A stretch of DNA of 64,000 nt, taken from NCBI GenBank assembly GCA_023391415.1, contig JAEWAY010000003.1:62001-126000 (forward strand), read 5' to 3'. Origin of the DNA: Bacteroidota bacterium (GTDB lineage: Bacteria > Bacteroidota > Bacteroidia > Cytophagales > Cytophagaceae). A program made the translations under genes and the position numbers. Below are positions 52,399 to 60,926 of this stretch, one piece after another (the first letter of the stretch is position 1; each line of letters begins with the position of its first letter). The notes under the pieces are model-generated. The model worked only from the letters and a program-made list of their open reading frames with translations, did no database searches and was not told the origin of the DNA.

Positions 52399-52725
52399 TT
52401 AACCAAGTTTTGGATTGTTTTTATGCCTTAAAAGATCCCTTCCGGTCTTTTTTTCAAGATTTTTGACAAGCGCGCCGGTCAGGTCTACTCCCGTCTGGTT
52501 CGCCAGGCAGATCAATACAAACAACACATCGGCCAGTTCATCGCCCAGGTCTTCGCCCCTATCCGTTTCTTTGAAAGACTGTTCGCCATATCGTCGGGCT
52601 ATAATCCGCGCTACTTCTCCAACTTCTTCAGTCAGGATAGCCATATTGGTTAGTTCATTGAAATAGCGTACGCCAACGTCCTTGATCCATTGGTCTACCA
52701 CGCGCTGAGCTTCCTCTATCGTCAT
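52399..52725 (-). CDS. MazG-like nucleotide pyrophosphohydrolase
   Basis: A 108-residue all-alpha NTP pyrophosphohydrolase of the MazG fold. The metal-binding pattern EExxE...ExxD is visible as ILTEEVGEVARII (about 27-39) and DLGDELADVLFVLICLA (about 59-75). Such enzymes hydrolyse noncanonical or excess (d)NTPs. It begins within the last base of dtd (TAATG overlap), so the two form a small operon, dtd then mazG-like. Confidence 0.9.
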   Translation of the reverse strand: MTIEEAQRVVDQWIKDVGVRYFNELTNMAILTEEVGEVARIIARRYGEQSFKETDRGEDLGDELADVLFVLICLANQTGVDLTGALVKNLEKKTGRDLLRHKNNPKLG

Positions 52726-53177
52726 TATCGCTTGTTTTTCGTATCGATCACTATGCTGACCGGTCCATCGTTAATCAGATTGACTCGCATATCCGCTCCA
52801 AATACTCCTGTTCGTATTGGTTTACCCATTTCATTGGCAGCTTCCCTTATAAAAGACTCGTAAAGCGGAATCGCTATTGGAGGTGGAGCCGCCTGAACAA
52901 AGGAAGGACGGTTGCCTTTTTTGGTAGAAGCCAACAGGGTAAACTGGCTTACGACCAGCAGTTCTCCCCCGATATCCTTCACCGAAAGGTTCATTTTGTC
53001 TTCCTGGTCTGAAAATACGCGCAGGTTGCAGAGCTTTTTCACAAGCCAGTCAATGTCTTCCTGTTGATCGTCGTGACCTATTCCCAGCAAAATAAGAAGT
53101 CCCGGTCCGATCGAACTATATCGTTGGCCGCCGATATCTACCGACGCCTCCCGGACTCTCTGGATGACCGATATCAT
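52725..53177 (-). CDS. dtd: D-aminoacyl-tRNA deacylase
   Basis: DTD removes D-amino acids and glycine wrongly attached to tRNAs. The 150-residue protein has the signature SQFTLLASTKKGNRPSF (about 78-94) and the Gly-cisPro-containing NDGPVSIVIDT near the C-terminus (about 136-146). Length is typical. It overlaps the mazG-like gene by one base. Both are quality-control enzymes. Confidence 0.96.
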   Translation of the reverse strand: MISVIQRVREASVDIGGQRYSSIGPGLLILLGIGHDDQQEDIDWLVKKLCNLRVFSDQEDKMNLSVKDIGGELLVVSQFTLLASTKKGNRPSFVQAAPPPIAIPLYESFIREAANEMGKPIRTGVFGADMRVNLINDGPVSIVIDTKNKR

Positions 53178-53340
53178 GGTTTTTCCCGTTTATCAACTTA
53201 AAGCAATTATTTTCCGGATAAATAGTCAAATATTCATCTTTTTATTTTTTCTTCCGGCGCGATCAGTTAATTTGTATCTGAACGAATAAAGGTAGACATA
53301 ACATTATAGCTTGCCGGCTGTTTCAATCAAAAAAAAGCCA

Positions 53341-53347
53341 AAGGAGG
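53341..53347 (+). promoter_or_regulatory. Strong Shine-Dalgarno site of the PRC-barrel gene
   Basis: AAGGAGG lies 5 bases before the ATG at 53353, an ideal ribosome-binding site that fixes the start. This is unusual here, because most genes in the window have no such site. Confidence 0.75.
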
Positions 53348-53352
53348 TTCGT

Positions 53353-53652
53353 ATGCTGGGCATAAATGTACTTACCGCGAAAGCGAATATTGGCGATCCG
53401 GTCAAAAACGGGGACGATCAGTATCTTGGTGAAATAGCTGATGTTTTATATGATCCTGAAAGCCAGATTGTCGAATACGCCGTTGTGGAATACTCTGAAG
53501 GAGAAGGCCGCAAATCATTCGCCATTCCTTTTGGTCAGCTAGCGTTTAACGGAGAAGAGGGATTTTTTCTCTGGGATGTGCAAAAGGAATTTCTGGACCG
53601 TGTAGATAGCCGTATAGACTATCAGGGCTATCTTTATTACGTAGTAAACTAA
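53353..53652 (+). CDS. PRC-barrel domain protein
   Basis: A 99-residue protein made of a single PRC-barrel-like beta domain: IGDPVKNGDDQYLGEIADVLYDPESQ (key Gly/Asp positions at about 12-37) and YAVVEYSEGEGRKSFAIPFGQLAF (about 41-64). PRC-barrels occur in stress proteins and in RimM. It is likely a cytosolic stress-response protein. The strong Shine-Dalgarno site suggests high translation. Confidence 0.8.
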   Translation: MLGINVLTAKANIGDPVKNGDDQYLGEIADVLYDPESQIVEYAVVEYSEGEGRKSFAIPFGQLAFNGEEGFFLWDVQKEFLDRVDSRIDYQGYLYYVVN

Positions 53653-53661
53653 GTTTGGACG

Positions 53662-53686
53662 GGCTAAACGATCTTGTCGTTCAGCC
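53662..53686 (+). terminator. Short hairpin after the PRC-barrel gene
   Basis: GGCTAAACGA and TCGTTCAGCC pair over 10 positions with one mismatch and a 5-base loop, 10 bases past the stop. No T-run, so function is uncertain. Confidence 0.4.
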
Positions 53687-53810
53687 TTGTCGCGTTATAA
53701 ATCGTCATAGCTGTAAACCAGACGGAAAAAGTGTTGATTAAATTTCCTTGTTGGCAATTTGTCTTTTTATAATTTTTCATAAGTTTGGTTTGTCAATCTA
53801 TAACCATCGG

Positions 53811-54368
53811 ATGGAAGCGGAAAAGGCATATAAAGAATTTGTGGAAAAGGCCAAATATTACTTGTTGGAAGTAGATTATTATGGTCGTTATCAGTTTACT
53901 TTGCACCCTGTGGCTAATAAGGTTTCCGTGGGGCAGTTGTATGATTTACTGATTCATGGCGTTTCGGCCTATCATCTGAAACATATCGAGGATTGTCTTG
54001 CCCGGAGAAACGGAGAAATGAACGGGAAAAAAACATTTGCCGGAAACCTGCTTCTGAAATTTCCTAAGCTGGGTATCAGACTAAAAGGGCATGACTTTAT
54101 TGATTATACTCCCAATCAGCCAGAGGGACCGCATAAGATAAAGGATGATTTGTATAAGTTTTTGAAAACGATGAATAAGGTGGCAAAAGATATTGATGCA
54201 GCAGGGACCCTGAACTACACCACCCGCCATCCCTATCTGGGAATGCTGAACGCGCTGGAATGGTATAGGTTGATTACTATGCACTACAAGCATTATGTAC
54301 AACTAAAGCGGAAACTTGATCCCAAAGTAAGAAGCTTTAGTAAGGAGCTGGCCTCAGAAGATGAATAG
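53811..54368 (+). CDS. DinB/DUF1569-like helical protein
   Basis: From the ATG at 53811, a 185-residue all-helical protein. His positions in LYDLLIHGVSAYHLKH (about 44-59) and HPYLGMLNALEWYRLITMHYKH (about 143-164) match the metal-binding pattern of the DinB-like superfamily, particularly DUF1569. These are putative metal-dependent enzymes, some of which are thiol-dependent transferases; the reaction here is unknown. Basic C-terminal helix. It converges on the XRE gene. Confidence 0.72.
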   Translation: MEAEKAYKEFVEKAKYYLLEVDYYGRYQFTLHPVANKVSVGQLYDLLIHGVSAYHLKHIEDCLARRNGEMNGKKTFAGNLLLKFPKLGIRLKGHDFIDYTPNQPEGPHKIKDDLYKFLKTMNKVAKDIDAAGTLNYTTRHPYLGMLNALEWYRLITMHYKHYVQLKRKLDPKVRSFSKELASEDE

Positions 54369-54481
54369 CTCATTTTTATTGATCATCGGTGATTCTTTAA
54401 GTATCCTCCACCCTCGCCTGGTAGCGATAGCGGGGGAGGTAAACATCCGGTATACAGTCTAAGAAACGATTCCTCTCCGGA

Positions 54482-54871
54482 CTACTCGCCTTTTCCAAGC
54501 TCCCTAAACGCCCTGTATAAAGCTTTTAGTTCTATTTCCTGCTCTTTTATCCTGGCGCGTAGCGTTTCTATTTCCTTTTCACTATCCTGGCGATAATTGT
54601 ATTCCGACAGAGGTTTGCCGGCAATGTTCGGGGGAGTGTTTTCATCATCCAGGCGTATATGCAGGCGCGCGTTGTCCTCATAAAAGACCCAGTTTAAGTC
54701 AAATTTTTCCTCATACAAAAAGCGTATATACTGATTCGGTATAAATTTAACTTTGCCTGATTCCATTCTGCTCACGTCCTTTTGGGGGATCTCTAGTTTT
54801 TCAGCCATTTGAGACTGAGTGTATCCCAGCATTTCCCTGATTTTTCTCAGTCTTTCATATATATGCTCCAT
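54482..54871 (-). CDS. XRE-family transcriptional regulator with coiled-coil tail
   Basis: A 129-residue DNA-binding protein: Cro/CI-type helix-turn-helix at about 5-60 (LRKIREMLGYTQSQMAEKLEIPQKDVSRMESGK begins the domain), a FDLNWVFYEDN segment like those after the helix-turn-helix in phage-type repressors, and a heptad-like C-terminal helix (about 96-125) for oligomerisation. It diverges from the Ogg-like gene across 323 bases and could control that gene and itself. Confidence 0.85.
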   Translation of the reverse strand: MEHIYERLRKIREMLGYTQSQMAEKLEIPQKDVSRMESGKVKFIPNQYIRFLYEEKFDLNWVFYEDNARLHIRLDDENTPPNIAGKPLSEYNYRQDSEKEIETLRARIKEQEIELKALYRAFRELGKGE

Positions 54872-55194
54872 GTGTATACAGAAAAAGTATTAGGTTGTTT
54901 GTTTTTTATACATAAATAGTATTATTTACATGTAAAGTTAGAAACGAAAATAAGAAACACAGTGGCTGAAAGCAAATCAAATCAGGGGGATATAGTAGTG
55001 GTTGCAAGCGCTGCGAACTACCATCCAAGGTCCGTTGAAATGCTATGTAAGCGGCCGTGTCCCGATCTGTTTTGTCTCAAAAAAAGACCTTTAAGCCACA
55101 AAGAAATAAGATGCTTGTCAAAATCTGACAAGCCCGTTTCCTATCCTTGCAGCGTAATCTGGCAAAAATCATTAAGAACCAAACCTTCAAACAG
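54872..55194. other. Divergent regulatory region, no gene supported
   Basis: The part next to the XRE gene is AT-rich and contains the short palindrome TTACATGTAA and a nearby TGTATACA, possible operator half-sites. A frame on the plus strand from about 54962 has no recognisable content. Confidence 0.35.
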
Positions 55195-55941
55195 ATGAAC
55201 ATACACTGGCATATAGAAGATCGGGAGATTGAACGCTTGCAGGCTTTTGTACGGCGGTACGACAATGCTTTTGTAGCGAGCCGGATCGCGAGAAACGTCG
55301 ATCGGCAGGGTATTGTCCTTGATCAAAACAGCCTTATACACGCTCTGCTCATGGGGTTGCTGACCTCGCGGCAGCGCTCAGGGCCAGATACTCCCGTCAG
55401 TAATTTTCTGCGAACAAAGCCGTTTCCCGTCACGGTCGAAAACCTTCGGGACGCTCCGGATACCGAAGCGTTCGCGCGGGACGTTTTGCGGCAATACGGA
55501 TTAAACCGCTACATAAACCGTATAGCAGGGTTTTTTGCCCGCGACTATCACTATTTGCAGGCAAGCGATTGGGCCTTGCTGCAAGACCTGTCGGCGCTGG
55601 GCAAAGAGGCCAGCAATGCCGAAGAAAGGCGTCTGGCCGACAAGGTAGATGAAGTCTTTGCCGGATTTGGCCCCAAGCAGGCCCGCAATTTTCTTCAGGC
55701 GCTGGGGCTGACCCGGTACGAAATACCAATCGATTCAAGGACTGCGGCATGGCTCAGCGAATTTGGTTTTCCGGTGGCGGTTTCCGCGGTCGCTTTACAG
55801 GACAAGGGCTATTACCACTTTGTATCAGACGGCATACAGCAACTGTGCGCCAGGGCCGGCATATATCCCTGTGTGCTGGATGCGGCCATCTTTTCAAGCT
55901 ATGACAAAGAGCAGTGGACCGAAAAAAACATCGTGTACTAA
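55195..55941 (+). CDS. Helix-hairpin-helix DNA glycosylase-like protein (Ogg-type)
   Basis: From the ATG at 55195, a 248-residue helical protein. The region FAGFGPKQARNFLQALGL (about 155-172) followed by YEIPIDSR (175-182) matches the HhH-GPD core of Ogg-type 8-oxoguanine glycosylase/AP lyases: hairpin Gly-Phe-Gly, catalytic Lys161 and Asp180, 19 apart (18 in Ogg2). Earlier helices (about 40-150) fit the rest of the fold. Sequence is far from canonical repair enzymes, so the damaged or modified base is not known. Codon context is non-native (AAT GCT, TTT GCC, GAT GCG). A role in DNA repair or defence is inferred from its XRE/WYL neighbourhood. Confidence 0.6.
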   Translation: MNIHWHIEDREIERLQAFVRRYDNAFVASRIARNVDRQGIVLDQNSLIHALLMGLLTSRQRSGPDTPVSNFLRTKPFPVTVENLRDAPDTEAFARDVLRQYGLNRYINRIAGFFARDYHYLQASDWALLQDLSALGKEASNAEERRLADKVDEVFAGFGPKQARNFLQALGLTRYEIPIDSRTAAWLSEFGFPVAVSAVALQDKGYYHFVSDGIQQLCARAGIYPCVLDAAIFSSYDKEQWTEKNIVY

Positions 55942-55994
55942 CCCGCACCCAGGTGCCGATGGCGACTGGTATACAGACATAAAAAACAAAAACC

Positions 55995-57686
55995 ATGAAA
56001 CATACCATACTCAGTGTACTTATATCCCTCACCTCCCTTGGCTTTTGCTACGGGCAGCTCAATCTGGAGCATACCTATGAGCCATCATCATATGCTTTTC
56101 CTCGATTCGGTAGGGTATATCTGGAAAATTCCGGAGAAAAGTATCATACTATAAACACCATCAATGCCGGACAACAGATTCATCAGCTCCGGTTGTATAA
56201 CGTGGACCATACCCTGTGGAAAACCATCAATATATCCTCTCCTTGGGTATTTCATCTGTCAGAAACCCTAATCAACCCGGACGCTCAGCTTGAAATAATA
56301 TGCGGCCATACAGTCATAAATGAAAGCGGCGATACATTGCTGAATGTCGATAGGTGGCAGGAAGGCTATTCCTATAATGGAACCGTGCTAAGCAGGTTGC
56401 CAGGCCGCCCTGACAAATTAATTACATCTCATTCGACGGGCAGTTATATTGCTGCTCAAGTCCGGTCTCTTCCGGGACTGCACCTAGAGCATACCTATAA
56501 TTATGAAGCCCAACTGGGGAGCTTTAAAAGGATATTGCTGGAAAATTCCGGAGAGAAATATTATTACGTAGATCAGACAAAGAACCAGATCCGCCTGCAC
56601 AATCCGGACCATACACTATGGAAAACCATCACTTTGCCACCCGCTCTGGCAGATGAGAGTATAGAGAGTTGGATTTATGATCTTCATCTGTCGGAGTCCA
56701 CCATCAATTCGGACGATAAGGTAGAGGTATGCTATGTATATTCTACCAGAAAGGGCGGACAATCCGGAACAAGACTTTATTATGTTGGCATAATCAATGA
56801 AGACGGAGCGGTTTTGTTGGATGAGCAGGCGAGCGACTTTTGGGCTGACTTCAAAATAAGCGAGTTGCCAGGCCGCCCGGACAAGCTTATTCTGAACTTA
56901 CTCGATCGGTTTCAGGTATATTCCCTGCCGGGTTTGCGTTTGGAGCATACGTATACTCCTGCTAAGAACTCCCTGGGTGAGTACTCCTATACTTCGTATC
57001 ACAGGGTATTGCTGGAAAGCTCCGGAGAAAAATATTACCGTCTGGATGGCATCGATCAGCTTAGATTATTCAATTCGGATCATAGTCCGTGGAAAACCAT
57101 TACCCTGCCCACTCCCGGGATAACATTCGCAGAGAATTTTGATATTAGTCATCTGTCTGACAATATACTAAATAAGGACAATCAGATAGAAATTATATAT
57201 TCATATACAACATATACAAATAATGATGGGTCTTATGCTTCTTTTCAGGCCATTGCCAACGAACATGGAATCATCCAGGTATTTTCACCCGGTACCAGAC
57301 TTGTGCTAAGCGAAGTGTCTGGTCTTCAGGATAAATTGTTTGTATATCGAGAGTATTCTCATAATGGCAGTTTCCGCTTCAGTAAGGTAGGTGTATATAG
57401 CCTGCCGCTGACTGGAGAAGCCTTATCTGTGGAGGGCAGGGACCCGGCGCGGGCGGTCAGTATATATCCCAACCCGGTATCTTCCGGAGCTATCCATGTG
57501 GCCAGCCGCGCCGCGCGCCTGGACAGGCTCAGCATACAGACGGTCGGGGGGCAGACAGTCGTAAATCTTGACAACTATACAAGCGACACTCCGATCGATA
57601 TTTCCTCTCTTCGCGAAGGGGTATATATTATTACCGGACAGCAAGACAGCGAACTATGGTTTTCAGAACGGTTTGTTGTTTATTGA
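55995..57686 (+). CDS. T9SS cargo protein with three internal repeats
   Basis: A 563-residue protein with a signal peptide (1-20) and three repeats of about 145 residues starting near residues 22, 165 and 316, each beginning LEHTY, followed by a (L/S)SGEKYY-type turn, QLRL.N.DH..WKTI, and ending in PGRPDKLI or the like. Each unit may be one blade-containing module of a propeller-like surface domain. The C-terminal 85 residues form a T9SS type A sorting domain (SIYPNPVSSGAIHV, REGVYIITGQ). It follows the Ogg-like gene by 53 bases and may be co-transcribed. Function unknown. Confidence 0.85.
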   Translation: MKHTILSVLISLTSLGFCYGQLNLEHTYEPSSYAFPRFGRVYLENSGEKYHTINTINAGQQIHQLRLYNVDHTLWKTINISSPWVFHLSETLINPDAQLEIICGHTVINESGDTLLNVDRWQEGYSYNGTVLSRLPGRPDKLITSHSTGSYIAAQVRSLPGLHLEHTYNYEAQLGSFKRILLENSGEKYYYVDQTKNQIRLHNPDHTLWKTITLPPALADESIESWIYDLHLSESTINSDDKVEVCYVYSTRKGGQSGTRLYYVGIINEDGAVLLDEQASDFWADFKISELPGRPDKLILNLLDRFQVYSLPGLRLEHTYTPAKNSLGEYSYTSYHRVLLESSGEKYYRLDGIDQLRLFNSDHSPWKTITLPTPGITFAENFDISHLSDNILNKDNQIEIIYSYTTYTNNDGSYASFQAIANEHGIIQVFSPGTRLVLSEVSGLQDKLFVYREYSHNGSFRFSKVGVYSLPLTGEALSVEGRDPARAVSIYPNPVSSGAIHVASRAARLDRLSIQTVGGQTVVNLDNYTSDTPIDISSLREGVYIITGQQDSELWFSERFVVY

Positions 57687-57700
57687 TGACCACGCGCGCT

Positions 57701-57732
57701 TCAGCTTCGGTATTGGAAAATACCGAAGCTGA
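57701..57732 (+). terminator. Hairpin terminator of the three-repeat gene
   Basis: TCAGCTTCGGTATT (57701-57714) and AATACCGAAGCTGA (57719-57732) form a perfect 14-bp stem with a GGAA loop. A second hairpin, GTAAGCT/AGCTTAC, follows at about 57741-57763, just before the WYL gene. Confidence 0.7.
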
Positions 57733-57774
57733 GGTAAAATGTAAGCTGTTCATGCAAGCTTACCCTGTAGGCTG

Positions 57775-58854
57775 ATGGCGGATGACAAAAAAATCGCGCG
57801 ACTTTTTAAGATATACCAGCGCCTGAAAAGAGGGCCGGTTACTATTGAGGTATTGAGAGCATGGTGCAGGAGACAGGGTATTGATGTGTCTGACCGTACT
57901 TTGTACAGAGATCTTGAAGATCTGTCCCTCTATTTTGAAACAGACAGGGAAAGAATCGTCACCGAAAAAGGGGAATTTAACAAAACGACCTGGAGACTGG
58001 TCAACCGGAAGGGAGCGCCCATCGCTACGGATTCCCTCAGCGAACTTTTACAAAAGCTCTTTATAGTAAAAAACCTTCTTCCCGCCGCTATAAATTCCGT
58101 AGCCGGCGACTCTGTGGAGAGGGTCGCCCACGCGCTTTTACAAACCGATCTGAAAAACGCGAAGCTGATTCCTTTTGAGGCCATACAGAACGCCATATTT
58201 TCTACCCACTGGGGCGAACGCGACTATGAGCAGAGGGAGCAGGAAATCGTTTTTGATATGATCTGGGCAATAGAAAACAAGCGCCAGGCTGTAATAGCGA
58301 AAGTGAAGCATACAACTACGGAATCAGCCGATATACCGGATGAAATTACTGTCAATCCGTTACAAATATTTTATCACAGGGGAGCCATTTACCTGTGCTT
58401 TGAATGGGATGAAAAGCCGGGCGATATATTGTTGTACGAGCTGGAGGTGATTACCCGTTTTGTTTTGACAGATAAGCGATTCAATCCGGTGAATACCACG
58501 GAGAAAATAGCGGCGTTTCTGGCAAGCTGGTTTGGTGTATGCGGCTCCGGAGATCCCGGTGTATATACAGTAAAACTGCTGTTTCCGCATACCACAAACT
58601 ACAAGGTTACAACTCAGCGTTTCTGGCATCCGACCCAGCGGTATTACCGGAACAAAGAAGGGGAGCTTATACTTGAGTTTGAATCAAATATAAACCGGGA
58701 ATTGGCGGGTTTTGTGATGATGTATCTCGATCATATCCAGGTGCTGGCGCCCCGGGAGCTCGTGGAAATAATAGCCCGAAAAGCGGAAACGATCGCTAAG
58801 ATACACAAAGGCGAGGCTGTACCTATGAAATGTAAGCACTCCCGCGACTGGTAG
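57775..58854 (+). CDS. WYL-domain transcriptional regulator
   Basis: A 359-residue protein: N-terminal winged helix-turn-helix (about 6-60; VTIEVLRAWCRRQGIDVSDR, then TLYRDLEDL), a WYL domain (about 150-235; INPLQIFYHRG-like segment reading VNPLQIFYHRGAIYLCFEW) and a C-terminal WCX-type extension (about 260-345). WYL regulators bind nucleotide or nucleic-acid ligands and often control DNA-damage or phage-defence genes. It follows the accessory genes on the same strand after two hairpins, so it is probably transcribed on its own. Confidence 0.9.
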   Translation: MADDKKIARLFKIYQRLKRGPVTIEVLRAWCRRQGIDVSDRTLYRDLEDLSLYFETDRERIVTEKGEFNKTTWRLVNRKGAPIATDSLSELLQKLFIVKNLLPAAINSVAGDSVERVAHALLQTDLKNAKLIPFEAIQNAIFSTHWGERDYEQREQEIVFDMIWAIENKRQAVIAKVKHTTTESADIPDEITVNPLQIFYHRGAIYLCFEWDEKPGDILLYELEVITRFVLTDKRFNPVNTTEKIAAFLASWFGVCGSGDPGVYTVKLLFPHTTNYKVTTQRFWHPTQRYYRNKEGELILEFESNINRELAGFVMMYLDHIQVLAPRELVEIIARKAETIAKIHKGEAVPMKCKHSRDW

Positions 58855-59241
58855 TTTTCGGCTAACGCGATCGCTCATCGCTAGGCAGTGTCTGATAGTT
58901 TTTTATACCACGTTGAGCGTTCGCTCAGGCAATGGTACTAAAAGATGATCTGATAAGTCCTGTAGTTGCTGTTGAATGACTTCCATCGGGACTGGCCGCG
59001 AGTAGCCGGATAAAACATAATCAGTAAAAAAATCAGCGCCTGGTTTCTGATCATATCTATGCTCATACCGCGCGTTATTCCGCCCAAGCGGGATTATTGA
59101 CGCTTTAAACAGGTTGAAAAAGCAATACGTCCTGTAAGAAATGAAGACTGGGTAAATAATCTTCTCTTTAAATTAATCCCGCGACTGCCAGTTCTTTCAA
59201 AACGTATTGCATGAACTATATGCTCAATGGTTTCAAAAAAA
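58855..59241. other. Intergenic region with a stop-free minus-strand frame
   Basis: No complete gene. A minus-strand frame is open for 90 codons (59172 to 58903) with plausible codon use (contains NNARYEHRYDQKPGADFF) but no start codon until near its end. It may be a decayed gene. It lies directly downstream of csp on the same strand. Confidence 0.3.
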
Positions 59242-59433
59242 TCAGATCTTTTTTACGTTCACCGCGTTCTTGCCTTTTTTTCCATCAACCACGTCAAAAG
59301 ATACTTTGTCGTCTTTTTGAACCTTGTCTATAAGACCGGTAGCGTGAACGAAATATTCCTGATTGGAGCCGTCTTCCGTGATAAAGCCATATCCTTTGCT
59401 TTCATTAAAGAATTTGATTGTACCTGAATTCAT
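59242..59433 (-). CDS. Cold-shock domain protein (CspA family)
   Basis: A 63-residue single cold-shock domain: GTIKFFNESKGYGFITEDG (RNP1, about 4-22) and EYFVHATGLI (RNP2, about 27-36). It binds single-stranded RNA/DNA. Slightly shorter than E. coli CspA. On the minus strand a TATCTTTA box (59465-59458) resembles the -7 element and predicts a leader of about 20 bases. Confidence 0.95.
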   Translation of the reverse strand: MNSGTIKFFNESKGYGFITEDGSNQEYFVHATGLIDKVQKDDKVSFDVVDGKKGKNAVNVKKI

Positions 59434-59532
59434 AAAAGTGTAAATTAATATTCTTACTAAAGATAAGAAATTACTGCTATTAATGATCTGATTTTAAAGT
59501 TTTTTTTGTGGAGAAGAGGCAAGGTGGAAGAG

Positions 59533-59571
59533 AACCGGTAGAGGCTGTTTCAGGATCAGCTTCTACCGGTT
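59533..59571 (-). terminator. Hairpin terminator of the thr operon
   Basis: AACCGGTAGAGGCTG (59533-59547) and CAGCTTCTACCGGTT (59557-59571) form a 15-bp stem with one G-T pair, 18 bases past the thrC stop, with a pyrimidine-rich tail on the minus strand. Confidence 0.7.
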
Positions 59572-59589
59572 TGAGGACGATATATCCAC

Positions 59590-60891
59590 TTATTGGAAAA
59601 GGAAATCTTTCAGAGCGGCCAGATTTGGTTCCAGCGCGCGCGATGTCTTATCTTTTTCAAACGCCTCCTTTAGCGCCGCGGGCAGTTCAATTTTCTGATC
59701 AATCACTTCTTCTACCACCTCAATAAATTTGGCCGGATGAGCGGTAGCGAGAAATACACCATGCGCCTTTGACCTGGATTCAGACAGATAGTCGGACAGG
59801 CCGAGATAAGCTACAGCGCCATGCGGATCCATGATATATCCCGTTTTCGCGAACACGGCCTTGATAGCCTCTCTTGTCGCTTCGTCCGTATAGTCGCGCC
59901 CGTCAATTTCCGATTGGACACTTTTGAGATCGTTGTCGTATAAAGCCATTAACCTCGCGAAATTGCTTGGATTTCCTACGTCCATCGCGTTTGATATCGT
60001 CTCGACGCTCGGTCTCGGGCTAAATTTTCCGGTGCGCAGGTACGCGGGGACGATATCGTTGGCGTTGGTAGCCGCTACGAATTTTTCTATGGGCAATCCC
60101 ATCCTTTTCGCGATTAATCCACCGCATAGGTTCCCGAAGTTTCCGCTTGGAGTAGCGAATACGACAGGAAGTTTGCCCGCCTTTTTGAGCTGGGCGTAGG
60201 CGTAGAAGTAATAGAAAGACTGAGGTATCAGTCTGCTTATATTGATAGAGTTGGCGGAGCTGAGGTTGACGCGGCTCTTTAATTCCTGATCAAGGAACGC
60301 TTCTTTTACGAGACGCTGACAGTCGTCGAAGGTGCCGTTTACCTCCAGAGCGGTAATATTCCGGCCCAGGGTGGTAAGCTGCTTTTCCTGGATCTCGCTT
60401 ACCTTCCCGCTGGGGTAGAGGATCGTCACCCGGATGCCTGGCATATCAAGGAAACCTTGCGCTACCGCGCTTCCGGTATCTCCGGAAGTAGCGACCAGAA
60501 TATTGATTTCCTTTTGGTCTTTTTCCAGAAAGTAGGCCATAAGTCTGGCCATAAACCTGGCGCCGAAATCTTTGAAGGCGAATGAAGGGCCATGGAACAG
60601 CTCCAATACGGAAATGTTCTCTGTAAGAGGAACTACAGGAGCGTCAAATGAAAGCGCGTCTTCGGTGATTTTTTTCAACGCGGATTCTTCTACGTCGTCC
60701 CCAATCAGGGCCTTGCACACTTCAAACGCGATCTCCTGGAAGGACAATTTGTCCATATTTTCAAAGAAAGACGCGGGTAAGGTGGGGATACGGGTAGGCA
60801 TATAGAGACCATTGTCGTCGGGAAGGCCTTTGAAAACGGCTTCTTTAAGATTGACTTCGTCAACGGTTCTGTTGGTGCTGTATAGTTTCAT
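59590..60891 (-). CDS. thrC: Threonine synthase
   Basis: ThrC converts O-phosphohomoserine to threonine. The 433-residue protein has the PLP Lys107 in FHGPSFAFKDFGARFMARL and the phosphate-binding ATSGDTGSAVAQGF motif (about 135-148); the long N-terminal domain is that of the E. coli-type enzymes. It is the last gene of thrA-thrB-thrC, 35 bases after thrB. Confidence 0.96.
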   Translation of the reverse strand: MKLYSTNRTVDEVNLKEAVFKGLPDDNGLYMPTRIPTLPASFFENMDKLSFQEIAFEVCKALIGDDVEESALKKITEDALSFDAPVVPLTENISVLELFHGPSFAFKDFGARFMARLMAYFLEKDQKEINILVATSGDTGSAVAQGFLDMPGIRVTILYPSGKVSEIQEKQLTTLGRNITALEVNGTFDDCQRLVKEAFLDQELKSRVNLSSANSINISRLIPQSFYYFYAYAQLKKAGKLPVVFATPSGNFGNLCGGLIAKRMGLPIEKFVAATNANDIVPAYLRTGKFSPRPSVETISNAMDVGNPSNFARLMALYDNDLKSVQSEIDGRDYTDEATREAIKAVFAKTGYIMDPHGAVAYLGLSDYLSESRSKAHGVFLATAHPAKFIEVVEEVIDQKIELPAALKEAFEKDKTSRALEPNLAALKDFLFQ

Positions 60892-60926
60892 CAGTATGTA
60901 AGAATCTATATAATGTTAAAATATTA

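Noticed and set aside
54962..55198. Short plus-strand frame before the Ogg-like gene
   Set aside because: Non-ATG start, no recognisable content and it overlaps the better-supported start at 55195.
58840..59190. Repeat of CCCGCGACTG near the WYL gene end (58845) and at 59178
   Set aside because: Only about ten bases are identical; flanks do not align, so chance is sufficient.
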